64,000 nt of DNA from Streptomyces tsukubensis (GTDB lineage: Bacteria; Actinomycetota; Actinomycetes; Streptomycetales; Streptomycetaceae), in the NCBI RefSeq assembly GCF_009296025.1, contig NZ_CP045178.1, positions 8,122,001-8,186,000 of the forward strand, given 5' to 3'. Within the stretch, counting starts at the first letter, position 1. Each line of letters opens with the position of its first letter. The position numbers and the translations under genes were made by a program. Shown one piece after another: positions 17,808 through 26,464 of this stretch. A model generated the notes under the pieces. It saw nothing but the letters and a program-made list of their open reading frames with translations, was not told the origin of the DNA and searched no databases.

Positions 17808-17840
17808 CCCGGCACGTGGACGCCCGGCGCACGTGCCGGG
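17808..17840 (+). terminator. Terminator after GH27 gene
   Basis: CCCGGCACGTG pairs perfectly with CACGTGCCGGG (11 base pairs) around an 11-base loop, 25 bases after the stop codon. Confidence 0.75.
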
Positions 17841-18110
17841 CCAGATCTCATCCCTCATCGGACATTCGCCACGCGCCTGCCGTGTATCGACCGCGCCCCT
17901 GACGAGATCGTCGGGCCTCCAGGCGACTCGCCGCACGGCTCTCCGCGATGACGTCCCTGACTCCGGCGACGCCGCCATGCGGGCGCCAGAAGCGGCCGAC
18001 CGCGCAGTCACACGTGTTCCCGCACCATTCGGGCGATTAGCATGGCGGCTCGATCGTGACGGGCAGCTCCATCCCGTGTCGAAATGGCGTGTGAGCGTAA
18101 GGATTTGGCT

Positions 18111-19196
18111 ATGAGCAGCGGTTTCCCTCTCTCCCTGACGACCGATCCGGTCGCTGACTCCGAGCGGGCGGCGATCCTCGCCGACCCCGGGTTCGGCCGG
18201 TACTTCACCGATCACATGGCCACGGCGGTATGGACCCGGGACAGTGGTTGGCAGGATCGCGGGATCCGTCCACTGGAACCCTTCACCCTGCATCCCAGCG
18301 CCGCCGTGCTGCACTACGCGCAGGAGATCTTCGAGGGTCTCAAGGCGTACAGGCACGCCGACGGCAGTGTCTGGCTCTTCCGGCCGGAAGCCAACGCCCG
18401 GCGCTTCGCGCGGTCCGCCAGGAGGATGACGCTGCCGGAGCTGCCGGAGGACGACTTCCTCACCAGCGTGGAGGAACTGGTGCGCGCGGACGAGGCGTGG
18501 GTGCCTGCCTCGGACGGTGAGGAGAGCCTGTACATCCGCCCCTTCATGTTCGCCTCCGAGGCGTTCCTCGGAGTGCGGTCGGCCGAGCGCGTGACCTACT
18601 CGGTGATCGCGAGCCCGGCGGGGCCGTACTTCGCCTCCGGCGTCACCGGGGTCGCCCTGTGGGTGACCAGCCAGTACAGCCGCTCGGCCGAAGGGGGGAC
18701 CGGCGCGGCCAAGTGCGGTGGCAACTACGCCGCGAGCCTCGCCGCGCAGAACGAAGCGCGGGAACACGGCTGTGACCAGGTCATGTATCTGGACAGTTCA
18801 GGGAAGAGCACCCTGGAGGAGTCGGGCACGATGAACCTGTGTCTGGTCACCTCCGACGGTCAGCTCGTCACCCCGGCTCTCGGCAGGATCCTGGAGGGTG
18901 TCACCAGGGACACCGTCCTCGCACTGGCCGAGGATGTCGGCCTGACCCCCGTCGAGCGCACGATCACTCTGGACGAACTGCGGGCCGGGGCATCGGACGG
19001 CACCATCACCGAGGTCTTCGCGGCGGGCACGGCCGCCGTCATCACGCCGATCGTCCGGTTCAGGGGCGAGGGATACGACTTCGCCGTCGGCAACGGCGGC
19101 CCTGGCAAGCAGACGTTGACCCTGCGCGAGCTGGTCCTGAACATCCAGTACGGTCGAGTGGAGGACAAGCACGGATGGATGCGCCGGGTACTCTGA
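18111..19196 (+). CDS. ilvE: Branched-chain amino acid aminotransferase
   Basis: A 361-residue fold-type IV PLP enzyme that interconverts Leu/Ile/Val with their 2-oxo acids using 2-oxoglutarate. Recognisable blocks are LHYAQEIFEGLKAYR, the PLP-lysine region GAAKCGGNYAAS and the late LEESGTMNL and EVFAAGTAAVI blocks. Length matches the bacterial IlvE of actinomycetes. The ATG follows TAAGGA at eight-base spacing. It stands alone, ended by an 18-bp hairpin. The reaction also feeds branched starter units to fatty acid and polyketide synthesis (known role; not specific to this locus). Confidence 0.95.
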   Translation: MSSGFPLSLTTDPVADSERAAILADPGFGRYFTDHMATAVWTRDSGWQDRGIRPLEPFTLHPSAAVLHYAQEIFEGLKAYRHADGSVWLFRPEANARRFARSARRMTLPELPEDDFLTSVEELVRADEAWVPASDGEESLYIRPFMFASEAFLGVRSAERVTYSVIASPAGPYFASGVTGVALWVTSQYSRSAEGGTGAAKCGGNYAASLAAQNEAREHGCDQVMYLDSSGKSTLEESGTMNLCLVTSDGQLVTPALGRILEGVTRDTVLALAEDVGLTPVERTITLDELRAGASDGTITEVFAAGTAAVITPIVRFRGEGYDFAVGNGGPGKQTLTLRELVLNIQYGRVEDKHGWMRRVL

Positions 19197-19267
19197 GGCG
19201 ATGACACCCGCCGCCGGCCGGCCCGGCTCGATCGCCCGTCATCGGCCGTCGCGGGTGTCCGCGTACT

Positions 19268-19305
19268 CGCCCTGGGTCGGCACCGTTCGGTGCCGGCCCA
19301 GGGCG
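19268..19305 (+). terminator. Terminator after ilvE
   Basis: CGCCCTGGGTCGGCACCG (19268-19285) pairs over 18 positions with the segment 19288-19305, with a single G-T wobble and an extremely tight loop. Confidence 0.8.
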
Positions 19306-19579
19306 CGCGAGACCTGACACGGCGCCCCCGGTGTCCCGCCCGGCACCGGCCCCCTGGCGTCCTGTCCGGAGGATTCCCGGTCCGGTGATTCGACCGCAGG
19401 ACCTGCCTCTTCATGGCGCTCGCGTGGCCGTTCGACTCGTAACCGGAATGGATGACGGTCCGTGCAGGAAGGTTTCCTTGCCTGGCCAGCCCCGGGGTGA
19501 CGCTGGCAACCTGCTCGTACTCCGTCACCCCTGCCCCCGGTGCCGTGTCTCTTGTCGCAGCTCCCCGAGGGGACACCTC
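19306..19579 (+). other. Structured leader candidate upstream of STAS gene
   Basis: No gene. In the 3' half, GGGGTGACG (near 19494) pairs with CGTCACCCC (near 19524) and encloses CTGGCAACCTGCTCGTACTC. A second possible stem uses CCAG/CTGG next to GCAACC. The GCAACC string with flanking stems recalls S-box-like RNAs, but the conserved core is not complete and I do not assign a riboswitch class. It may simply be a structured 5' untranslated region. Confidence 0.3.
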
Positions 19580-19957
19580 GTGACCGACCATCAGACCCTT
19601 TCCCGTACCCGCCCCGCCGAACACCGTGTGGTGTGTGCGAGCGGCGAGCTGGACCTAGTCACCGTGCCCGAACTCGCCGAACGTCTGCACTCCGCGATGA
19701 GGTCCATGCCCGTCGCGCGTGTCGTGGTGGACCTGAGAGACGTGACGTTCGCGGACGCGGCGCTCCTGGGACTTCTCTGCCCCGCACTCCCTCGTGCCGT
19801 GGAGAGCGGGGGATGGCTGCGGCTCGTCTACACGAAGGCCATCCTCCACCGGCTCCTACAGGCGACCGACCTCACGGACACCTTTCCCTGTTACCCGACC
19901 CCGGAGGCCGCGGCCGAAGGCAGGTACGTGACCGAGGCGGCGGCCCGCCGGACATAG
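19580..19957 (+). CDS. STAS-domain protein (anti-sigma factor antagonist-like)
   Basis: A 125-residue single STAS domain: VVCASGELDLVTVPEL forms the first strands and ARVVVDLRDVTFADAALLGL the loop that carries the phosphorylatable Ser in SpoIIAA/BldG-type antagonists. Here that position is Ala (FADAALLG instead of FxDSSG), so classical control by a kinase/anti-sigma partner is not possible at this site. The GTG at 19580 follows GAGGGGAC. No kinase or sigma gene is adjacent. It could be a constitutively active antagonist or a ligand-binding STAS protein. Confidence 0.8.
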   Translation: MTDHQTLSRTRPAEHRVVCASGELDLVTVPELAERLHSAMRSMPVARVVVDLRDVTFADAALLGLLCPALPRAVESGGWLRLVYTKAILHRLLQATDLTDTFPCYPTPEAAAEGRYVTEAAARRT

Positions 19958-20287
19958 TCCCTGTCGTGCGGGGCCGCGGGCCTGCCCCTCTCCTGCTAGC
20001 ACGGTGTCCGCCCCGGCCTCGGCGGACCCGCCCCACCCCACCCCACCCCATCCCGGGGCAAATCCCTTGCGTGGAAGGTGAGATGTGCCGAAAACGTCCT
20101 TACGCGGGGCGTGATCGCAAGCTGTCCTGACGGGGTGCCGGCTTCCACGCGGGAACCTTCTCGACGAGGGGAGGAGCCATCGGGACGGCGGGCAATTCGT
20201 TCCTCGCGCGGCGCCAGGAACGCCGAGCCGCCGCGTGGTTACGGTGACGGCCCCGCAGGGCGCGGGGCACGACACAGGGAGTGGCCG

Positions 20288-20680
20288 ATGAACCGTTGGA
20301 AGAGTGTGCTGCTGACCGGAGCGACCGCCGCGGTGCTGGTGGTCGGACCGGTCGCCGGGCTCGCCGCCGCGACGCCGGAGACGAACACCGCCGTCGCCGC
20401 CCCCGCGAAGCCGACCCTGACCGCCAAAGCCACCGTCAGCAAGATCAAGGCGTGGCAGCAGTTCCGTATCCAGGGCGCGTCCACCCACATGAAGAGCGGC
20501 ACCCGCGTCACCCTCCAGCAGAAGCAGGGCAAGGTCTGGAAGTCCCTGCCCGCGTCGATGAACACCTCCCGCACCGGGACCTACAACCTCCGCGTCAAGA
20601 TCGGGATCAAGGGACACAACATGCTGCGCGTCGTGGGCGGCGGAGCGATCTCGCCGGTCGTCAACGTGACAGTCACCTGA
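20288..20680 (+). CDS. Small secreted basic protein of unknown function
   Basis: A 130-residue protein with a clear Sec signal peptide (MNRWKS, hydrophobic core, cleavage about residue 28-38 in an Ala-rich stretch). The mature part is about 90 residues, Lys-rich and beta-like, with one repeated theme of hydrophobic/Thr alternation (KPTLTAKATVSKIKAW, GTRVTLQQKQGKVWKSL, GTYNLRVKIG). This resembles the small Ig-like or bacterial SH3-like folds found in many streptomycete secreted proteins, but I cannot name the family. No cysteines. GGGAG lies eight bases before the ATG. It is monocistronic and ended by an 11-bp hairpin. Confidence 0.75.
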   Translation: MNRWKSVLLTGATAAVLVVGPVAGLAAATPETNTAVAAPAKPTLTAKATVSKIKAWQQFRIQGASTHMKSGTRVTLQQKQGKVWKSLPASMNTSRTGTYNLRVKIGIKGHNMLRVVGGGAISPVVNVTVT

Positions 20681-20694
20681 GCCGCCGCGCCACC

Positions 20695-20737
20695 GGGGCC
20701 CACGCCGGGCGCGGCTGCCCCGCCCTGCGTGGGCCCC
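20695..20737 (+). terminator. Terminator after small secreted protein
   Basis: GGGGCCCACGC pairs perfectly with GCGTGGGCCCC around a 21-base GC-rich loop, 14 bases after the stop codon. Confidence 0.75.
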
Positions 20738-20940
20738 GCGTACGGGACGCCCCGAATACGGGGACGGCACGGGCCCCGTGTGCGGGAGCAGGGGCCTCAT
20801 GCGGGGACCGGCGATCCCTGGATCGGTGAGGCCTTCATCCGGGCAGGTCGGCCGCCGAGACTTGGCAGGGGCGGAACGGTCCGATCCCGCGCGCACGACG
20901 CCGTGCCCGCTGCCGTGGAGCGACCGAGGACAATGGACAG

Positions 20941-21786
20941 ATGGACAGAGCTCAACTGGCGGATTTCCTCAGGACCCGGCGAGAAGCCCTGCAACCGGAG
21001 GACGTGGGCCTGCCGAGGGGAGCGCGGCGGCGCACCCGCGGCCTGCGGCGGGAGGAAGCCGCGGCGCTGTGCGGCATGTCGACCGACTACTACAGCCGCA
21101 TCGAGCAGCAGCGTGGACCACAGCCGTCCGAGTCCATGCTCGCCGCGATGGCCAGGGGACTCCATCTGTCCCTCGACGAACGCGACCACCTCTTCAGGAC
21201 AGCGGGGCACAACACACCGGGCAGGACACTGCGCACCGACCATGTCAGCCCCGGCATCATGCGCATCCTCGACCGGCTGGGCGATACACCGGCGCAGGTT
21301 CTGACGGACCTGTGCGAGACGCTGAGACAGACCCCTCCGTGCGTGGCGCTCCTGGGGGACATGTCGGGCCGTACAGGTCTCGACCGGAGTGCGATCTACC
21401 GGTGGTTCACCGACCCGGAGGCCAGGTCCGTCCACCCGGAGGCCGACCACGCCTGGCACGGTCGCGCTTTCGCCTCCGACCTCAGGGCCGCCTATTCGCG
21501 GCAGGGCCCCGGCGGCGGCGCCGAGCACATCGTCGAGTCGCTCCTCGCCCGGGGCGGGGAGTTCACGGCGCTGTGGGGCGCCCACGAGATCGGCGTGCGC
21601 AACAGGGGCGACGGCCGGAAACGGATCCTGCACCCGCAGCTCGGCCTGCTCGACCTCCACTGCCAGGTCCTGCACGACCTGGACCAGGCCCAGTCGGTAC
21701 TCGTCTTCACCGCGACCCCGGGGACGGAGAGCTACGAGAAGCTCCAGATGCTCTCCGTCGTCGGGGAGTCCTCCCCCGGGCGGTGA
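20941..21786 (+). CDS. XRE-family regulator with MmyB-like ligand-binding domain
   Basis: A 281-residue regulator. The N-terminal Cro/CI helix-turn-helix (about 8-85) contains RGLRREEAAALCGMSTDYYS and RIEQQRGPQPSESMLAAM. The C-terminal MmyB/MLTR ligand-binding domain (about 105-270) contains WFTDPEAR and ELWGAHE-like FTALWGAHEIGVR, with LDLHCQVLH near the end. Members typically repress an adjacent oxidoreductase gene in response to a fatty-acid-like ligand, but none is adjacent here; the next gene is convergent. It is well represented in Streptomyces as an orphan regulator. Confidence 0.9.
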   Translation: MDRAQLADFLRTRREALQPEDVGLPRGARRRTRGLRREEAAALCGMSTDYYSRIEQQRGPQPSESMLAAMARGLHLSLDERDHLFRTAGHNTPGRTLRTDHVSPGIMRILDRLGDTPAQVLTDLCETLRQTPPCVALLGDMSGRTGLDRSAIYRWFTDPEARSVHPEADHAWHGRAFASDLRAAYSRQGPGGGAEHIVESLLARGGEFTALWGAHEIGVRNRGDGRKRILHPQLGLLDLHCQVLHDLDQAQSVLVFTATPGTESYEKLQMLSVVGESSPGR

Positions 21787-21803
21787 AGGCCAGGGAGTGT
21801 CCG

Positions 21804-21821
21804 GGCCGGGAGCCCCCGGCC
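21804..21821. terminator. Short bidirectional hairpin between convergent genes
   Basis: GGCCGGG pairs with CCCGGCC around a four-base loop in the 39-base gap between the XRE gene and the amidohydrolase gene. Confidence 0.55.
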
Positions 21822-21825
21822 GTGG

Positions 21826-23073
21826 TCACTCGCCGAGCCAGGCGAGCGCCCCCGTGACCAGGGCCTCGACCCCGGTCTCCAGCGTCGGTTCGAGTACGGG
21901 GGCGAACTCGGGGGAGTGGTTGCCCGGCAGGGTCTCGTGCGTGCCCGAGGCCATCGCGTCGACCACTGTGTCGTGGTCGAGGCCGCCCCAGAACCAGAAG
22001 ACGGTCGGTACCCCGGCCTCCCGTCCGAAGACGCCGACATCCTCGCTGGCCGTCACCAGGGGCATCGGGAAGAGCCGCTCGGCGCCCAACCGCCGGGTCA
22101 GTGCCGCCACCGTCGTCCTGGTGGCCTCGACATCACTCACCAGTACCGGGGCACTCATCGTCCACTCGATCGTGGGCGGCACGGGGCTCGCGCTCGCCGC
22201 GGCCTCCGCGTTGACGACGCGTTCCACCGCCGCCCTGATGATGTTCCTGGCGTTCTCGGAGTAGGTGCGTACGGTGAGCCCGATCTCCGCTCTGTCCGGC
22301 ACGATGTTGTCCTTGGTGCCGGCCTGGAGCTTGCCCACGGTGAGTACCGCCGTCTCCTGCGGCGGGACCTCGCGGGAGACGATCCCCTGGAGCCGTACGA
22401 CGACGGACGCGGCGAGCAGCACCGGATCGATGGTCGTCTCCGGCCGTGCTCCGTGGCCCCCACGTCCGTGGAGAGTGATCGACGCCGAATCCACCCCGGC
22501 CATCATCTCGCCCTCGCGGTATCCCACCATTCCGGCGGGGAGCGGCCCCACGTGCTGCCCGAGCACGATGTCGGGCTTGGGGAACCTCTCGAACAGCCCG
22601 TCGTCGACCATGGCCCGTGCGCCGGTGATCAGTTCCTCGGCGGGCTGGAGGACCAGCAGCAGCGTGCCCGACCAGGAATCCTTTCCGGCGTCGAGCAGAT
22701 GAGCCGCGCCGATCAGGCAGGTGGCGTGCATGTCGTGGCCGCAGGCGTGCATCACGGGGACGGTGGTCCCGTCGGGGGCGGTGGCTTGCTCCTCGCTCGC
22801 GTACGGCAGTCCCGTGCGCTCCTGGACGGGCAGCGCGTCGATGTCGGCGCGGAGCATGACGGTGGGCCCAGGCCCGTTGCGCAGGACCGCGACGATGCCG
22901 TGGCCTCCCACCTCCGTGGTCACCTCGTAGCCGAGCGGTTCCAGCGCCCGCGCGAGCGCCGCCGCGGTGCGCACCTCGTCGCCCGAGAGTTCCGGATGGC
23001 GGTGCAGGTCCTTGTAGAGCTCGGTCAGCCGGGTCAGCAGGCCACTGTCGAGGTCGCTCGGTTTGTGGTGCAT
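21826..23073 (-). CDS. M20-family amidohydrolase (hippurate/N-acyl-amino-acid hydrolase type)
   Basis: A 415-residue metal-dependent amidohydrolase. The metal site is marked by ACGHDMHAT and by AEE in LQPAEELITGA. GRGGHGARPE marks the dimerisation/substrate domain, and a late His lies in LPGNHSPEF. Such enzymes cleave N-acyl or N-aroyl amino acids in the cytoplasm. AGGAG lies seven bases before the ATG at 23073. It is divergent from ctaA, with 185 bases between start codons. The physiological substrate cannot be read from the sequence. Confidence 0.9.
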   Translation of the reverse strand: MHHKPSDLDSGLLTRLTELYKDLHRHPELSGDEVRTAAALARALEPLGYEVTTEVGGHGIVAVLRNGPGPTVMLRADIDALPVQERTGLPYASEEQATAPDGTTVPVMHACGHDMHATCLIGAAHLLDAGKDSWSGTLLLVLQPAEELITGARAMVDDGLFERFPKPDIVLGQHVGPLPAGMVGYREGEMMAGVDSASITLHGRGGHGARPETTIDPVLLAASVVVRLQGIVSREVPPQETAVLTVGKLQAGTKDNIVPDRAEIGLTVRTYSENARNIIRAAVERVVNAEAAASASPVPPTIEWTMSAPVLVSDVEATRTTVAALTRRLGAERLFPMPLVTASEDVGVFGREAGVPTVFWFWGGLDHDTVVDAMASGTHETLPGNHSPEFAPVLEPTLETGVEALVTGALAWLGE

Positions 23074-23258
23074 GTCGGTTCTCCTGGCTCGCGACAGTTC
23101 AGGGGCGCCGCCAGGCTACGACGGAGCCACCCGGACCGTCACGGTGGGGAGGGACGCGCACCCGGGAAGCGGGGCTGTCGCCGTGTCGCGTCGCGGGCCG
23201 CCGTCCACCCCGTAGGCTGAACGGCCAGAGACACGTGAAGAGTTCGGGAAGGCCGAAG

Positions 23259-24215
23259 GTGCGCACACCATTCTCCTGGCTGGCCGCAAGGTACTCGCTC
23301 GGCCCACGCGCTGTCCGCGTCGCGGCGGTGGCCTCGGTGGTGGCGAGCATCGGCATCATCGTCACCGGGGGCGTCGTCCGGGTCACGGGATCCGGGCTCG
23401 GCTGCCCCGAGTGGCCCACTTGCGAAGGGGAGAACCTGGCGCCCACCGCCGAGATGGGGGTGCACGGGGCGATCGAGTTCGGCAACAGACTGCTGACCGG
23501 CGCCATCTGTGTCGTCGTCGGCTGGCTCATCGTCACGGCCCGGCTCCAGCGCACACCGGCACGGTCGGTACTGCGCGGGGCATGGGCCCAATTCTGGGTG
23601 GTCGTGCTCAACGCGGTGGTCGGTGGAGTCGCCGTGTGGATGAGGCTCAGCCCCTGGGTGGTGGCCGCGCACTTCCTCGCGGCGATGCTGCTGCTCACCA
23701 CCGCCGTGTTCACCTGGGACAGGACCCGGCCGCCCGCCGGCCCCACGCCGCCGTTGCCGCCACGCGAGACCGCTACGGCCACCGGACTGCTCTGGGTGAC
23801 GGGGGCCGTCGCCGTCCTGGGCACGCTCGTCACCGGGTCGGGTCCGCACGCGGGTGACTCCTCCGACGTCCACCGCATGCCGTTCGACTGGACCGTGGTG
23901 ACCGTCGTCCACGGGGTACTGGCCGCGGTGGCCCTCTCACTCATCGGGCTGCTCCTTCACCGGCTGGACAGAAGCCACCCGGGCCCCGCCCGGAGGAGGA
24001 CGGCCGCTCTCCTCCTCGTCGTCCTCGCCCAGAGCCTGATCGGACTGTTCCAGTCGCTGACCGACCTGCCGGGGCTCGCCGTCGTCCTGCACATGCTCGG
24101 AGCGGCGCTCGTCTGGTCGGGCGCCCTCAGGGTCTTCCTCGCCACCCGCGACTCCGCCCCCACGGGGCCGTACGAGGTGGGGGCCCCTCCTCCACGGGCG
24201 CTCGCCCGCAGCTGA
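23259..24215 (+). CDS. ctaA: Heme A synthase (COX15/CtaA family)
   Basis: A 318-residue membrane enzyme that oxidises the methyl of heme O to heme A for aa3-type oxidase. Eight hydrophobic segments are visible. Paired histidines lie in HGAIEFGNRLLT, AAHFLAAM, VHRMP/VVHGVL and VLHMLGAA. The first extracytoplasmic loop has the Cys pair in GCPEWPTC typical of Gram-positive CtaA. The GTG at 23259 is chosen over the one at 23235 because GGGAAGG lies six bases before it. Streptomyces normally has ctaA beside ctaB (heme O synthase), which is absent here, so this may be a second copy. Confidence 0.88.
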   Translation: MRTPFSWLAARYSLGPRAVRVAAVASVVASIGIIVTGGVVRVTGSGLGCPEWPTCEGENLAPTAEMGVHGAIEFGNRLLTGAICVVVGWLIVTARLQRTPARSVLRGAWAQFWVVVLNAVVGGVAVWMRLSPWVVAAHFLAAMLLLTTAVFTWDRTRPPAGPTPPLPPRETATATGLLWVTGAVAVLGTLVTGSGPHAGDSSDVHRMPFDWTVVTVVHGVLAAVALSLIGLLLHRLDRSHPGPARRRTAALLLVVLAQSLIGLFQSLTDLPGLAVVLHMLGAALVWSGALRVFLATRDSAPTGPYEVGAPPPRALARS

Positions 24216-24468
24216 CACCGCGGGAAACCCCGCCCTCGGGTGGGCACCGCCCGGGGGCCGCGGACGGCTCTCCGGGCCTTGCCGCGCGCACCGGTCGGAC
24301 GGGCCGGGTGTTCCCGTGCTCGAACTCATGTCCGCCATGTGGGCTGTGACCCGTGTTGCCGCGTCCAGCGGGCGGACCGTGCCCCATCCCGTTAAAGATG
24401 GTCAGTGAGAGGCAGCGGTGAGGGGGCAGGCGAGGGACGACCGTGCAGACCTGAGAAGGGAACCAATC

Positions 24469-25830
24469 GTGGCACGACCCAGGATTCTCGTGGTGGGTGG
24501 CGGCTTCGCCGGAGTGGAGTGCGTCCGGCGGCTGGAGCGCAGGATTCCAGCGGGGGCGGCCGAGATCGCGCTGGTCGCGCCGTTCTCCTATCAGCTCTAT
24601 CTGCCGCTCCTGCCCCAGGTGGCTTCCGGGGTGCTCACCCCGCAGTCCATCGCCGTCTCACTGCGCCGCAGCCAGAAGCACCGCACCAGGATCATCCCCG
24701 GCGGGGCCATCGGAGTCGACGCGAAGGCCAAGGTCTGCGTCATCCGCAAGATCACCGGTGAGATCGTCAACGAGCGCTACGACAAGATCGTGCTCACCCC
24801 CGGGAGCATCACAAGGACTTTCGACATCCCCGGCCTCGCCGAGAACGCCCGAGGCATGAAGACACTCGCGGAGGCCGCGTACATCCGCGACCACGTGATC
24901 TCCCAGCTCGACCTGGCGGACGCCAGCAGGGACGAGGAGGAACGGGCGTCGCGGCTCCAGTTCGTCGTGGTCGGCGGCGGCTACGCGGGCACCGAGACCG
25001 CCGCCTGCCTCCAGCGGCTCACCACCAACGCCCTCACGCACTACCCGCGCCTCGACCCCAAGCTGATCAAGTGGCACCTCATCGACATCGCGCCGAAGCT
25101 CATGCCGGAACTAGGCGACGAACTCGGCCACGACGCGATGGACATGCTGGAGAAACGCGGCATCGAGGTGTCGCTCGGGGTGTCGATCGCGGAGGCGGGG
25201 CCGGACATGGTCACCTTCACCGACGGCCGAAAGCTGCCTTGCAGGACCCTCATCTGGACGGCGGGCGTCGCGGCGAGCCCGCTGGTCGCGACCTTGGAGG
25301 CCGAGACCGTACGCGGACGTCTCGCCGTCACGCCCGAGATGACGGTGCCCGGTTACGACGGTGTCTTCGCCCTCGGTGACGCCGCGGCGGTGCCCGATCT
25401 GGTCAAGGGCGGAGACGCCGTCTGCCCGCCCACCGCGCAGCACGCCATGCGCCAGGGCCGCAAGGCCGCTGACAACGTCATCGCGACCCTGCTCGGCCGC
25501 CCACTCCAGCAGTACCGGCACAGGGACCTGGGCCTCGTGGTCGACCTGGGAGGCAAGGACGCCGTCTCCAGGCCGCTCGGACTGCAACTCAAGGGGATCA
25601 GCGCTCAGGTGGTGGCACGCGGCTACCACTGGTCCGCGCTGCGCACCAACGTCGCCAAGACCCGCGTTCTCACCAACTGGACGCTGAACGCCGTCGCCGG
25701 AGACGACTTCGTACGCACCGGATTCCAGTCCCAGAAACCGGCCACGCTGCGGGACTTCGAGTACACGGACGCCTACCTCACCCCGCAGCAGGTCCGCGAG
25801 CACACCGCCGCGCTCTCCGTCAAGGTCTGA
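24469..25830 (+). CDS. ndh: Type II NADH dehydrogenase (NAD(P)/FAD-dependent oxidoreductase)
   Basis: A 453-residue non-proton-pumping NADH:quinone reductase. Two Rossmann dinucleotide motifs are visible: the FAD site ILVVGGGFAGVE (about 5-16) and the NADH site FVVVGGGYAGTE (about 165-176). The FAD-closing motif VFALGDAA (about 303-310) and the quinone-site AQHAMRQG also match. The C-terminal helices are amphipathic and should hold the protein on the membrane face. The GTG at 24469 follows GAAGGGAA. It lies 250 bases downstream of ctaA in the same direction, both respiratory, but a separate promoter is likely. Confidence 0.92.
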   Translation: MARPRILVVGGGFAGVECVRRLERRIPAGAAEIALVAPFSYQLYLPLLPQVASGVLTPQSIAVSLRRSQKHRTRIIPGGAIGVDAKAKVCVIRKITGEIVNERYDKIVLTPGSITRTFDIPGLAENARGMKTLAEAAYIRDHVISQLDLADASRDEEERASRLQFVVVGGGYAGTETAACLQRLTTNALTHYPRLDPKLIKWHLIDIAPKLMPELGDELGHDAMDMLEKRGIEVSLGVSIAEAGPDMVTFTDGRKLPCRTLIWTAGVAASPLVATLEAETVRGRLAVTPEMTVPGYDGVFALGDAAAVPDLVKGGDAVCPPTAQHAMRQGRKAADNVIATLLGRPLQQYRHRDLGLVVDLGGKDAVSRPLGLQLKGISAQVVARGYHWSALRTNVAKTRVLTNWTLNAVAGDDFVRTGFQSQKPATLRDFEYTDAYLTPQQVREHTAALSVKV

Positions 25831-25847
25831 GGGGCCGAGCGACCGCG

Positions 25848-25892
25848 GCGTGGGCCGGTCGGGGCGGCGGCCCCGTCCCGACCGGCCCACGC
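25848..25892 (+). terminator. Terminator after ndh
   Basis: A 16-bp perfect stem (GCGTGGGCCGGTCGGG against the segment 25877-25892) with a 13-base loop, 17 bases after the stop codon. Confidence 0.8.
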
Positions 25893-26020
25893 ACCTGTTC
25901 ACCCCGATCGGCGCTCGCGACCGTCACTCCGGGCGGTCCCCGCGACGGTGACCCCGGTCGTTCGCGCGGCGGCGACGCGTATCGCGGACGGGTCGCCCTC
26001 CTCGGCCGGACGCCCGGAGA

Positions 26021-26464
26021 TCAGAGCAGCGGCGGGACCACGCGCGGCTTGCCCTCCGCGTCCACGGCCACGAACGTCAGATGGGCGGTGGACACCTCGG
26101 TGACGGGGCCCGCGGAGTTCCACCGCTCCGCGGTGACGCGGACATCGACATCCATCGAGGTGCGCCCCGCGCGTGCGAGCCGCGCGCGGACGGTCAGCAG
26201 GTCGCCCGCCTTCACCGGTGCGAGGAACGTCATCCGGTTCACCGACACGGTGACGGCGGGGCCGTCCGCGTGGCGCCCCGCGGCAGCGGCGGCCGCGTCG
26301 TCCATCAGCTTCATGACGACACCACCATGGATGCTGCCGTACAGATTGGTGTCGTGCTCGCTCATGATGTGGGCGAGCAGCACATGTGAGTCCTCGGACG
26401 TCTTCCCTGTGAGACCGTCGGGATCCTCCTGGATCGGCCGCGTCGCGGCAGGCCGTATGGGCAC
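26021..26464 (-). CDS. Hotdog-fold acyl-CoA thioesterase
   Basis: A 147-residue BFIT/BACH-type thioesterase (4HBT fold). MSEHDTNLYGSIHGGVVMKLMD contains the active-site Asp/Asn and the GSIHGG helix start typical of acyl-CoA hydrolases of the YciA/BACH group. FLAPVKAGDLLTVRARL and TAHLTFVAVD are the central strands. It hydrolyses acyl-CoA to free acid and CoA in the cytoplasm. The GTG at 26464 follows AAGGAGAG. It is convergent with ndh and not obviously part of an operon. Confidence 0.9.
   Translation of the reverse strand: MPIRPAATRPIQEDPDGLTGKTSEDSHVLLAHIMSEHDTNLYGSIHGGVVMKLMDDAAAAAAGRHADGPAVTVSVNRMTFLAPVKAGDLLTVRARLARAGRTSMDVDVRVTAERWNSAGPVTEVSTAHLTFVAVDAEGKPRVVPPLL

Noticed and set aside
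15630..18767. Minus-strand open frame of over 1000 residues spanning GH27 and ilvE
   Set aside because: Antisense to two certain genes, crosses their terminator and promoter regions, and has no recognisable domain.
19400..19450. tRNA-like GTTCGACTC string
   Set aside because: No acceptor stem or anticodon arm can be drawn on either strand around it.
19470..19540. SAM-type riboswitch
   Set aside because: GCAACC and flanking stems are present, but the remaining conserved core and the GGTG/P1 pairing do not line up; left as an unclassified structured leader.
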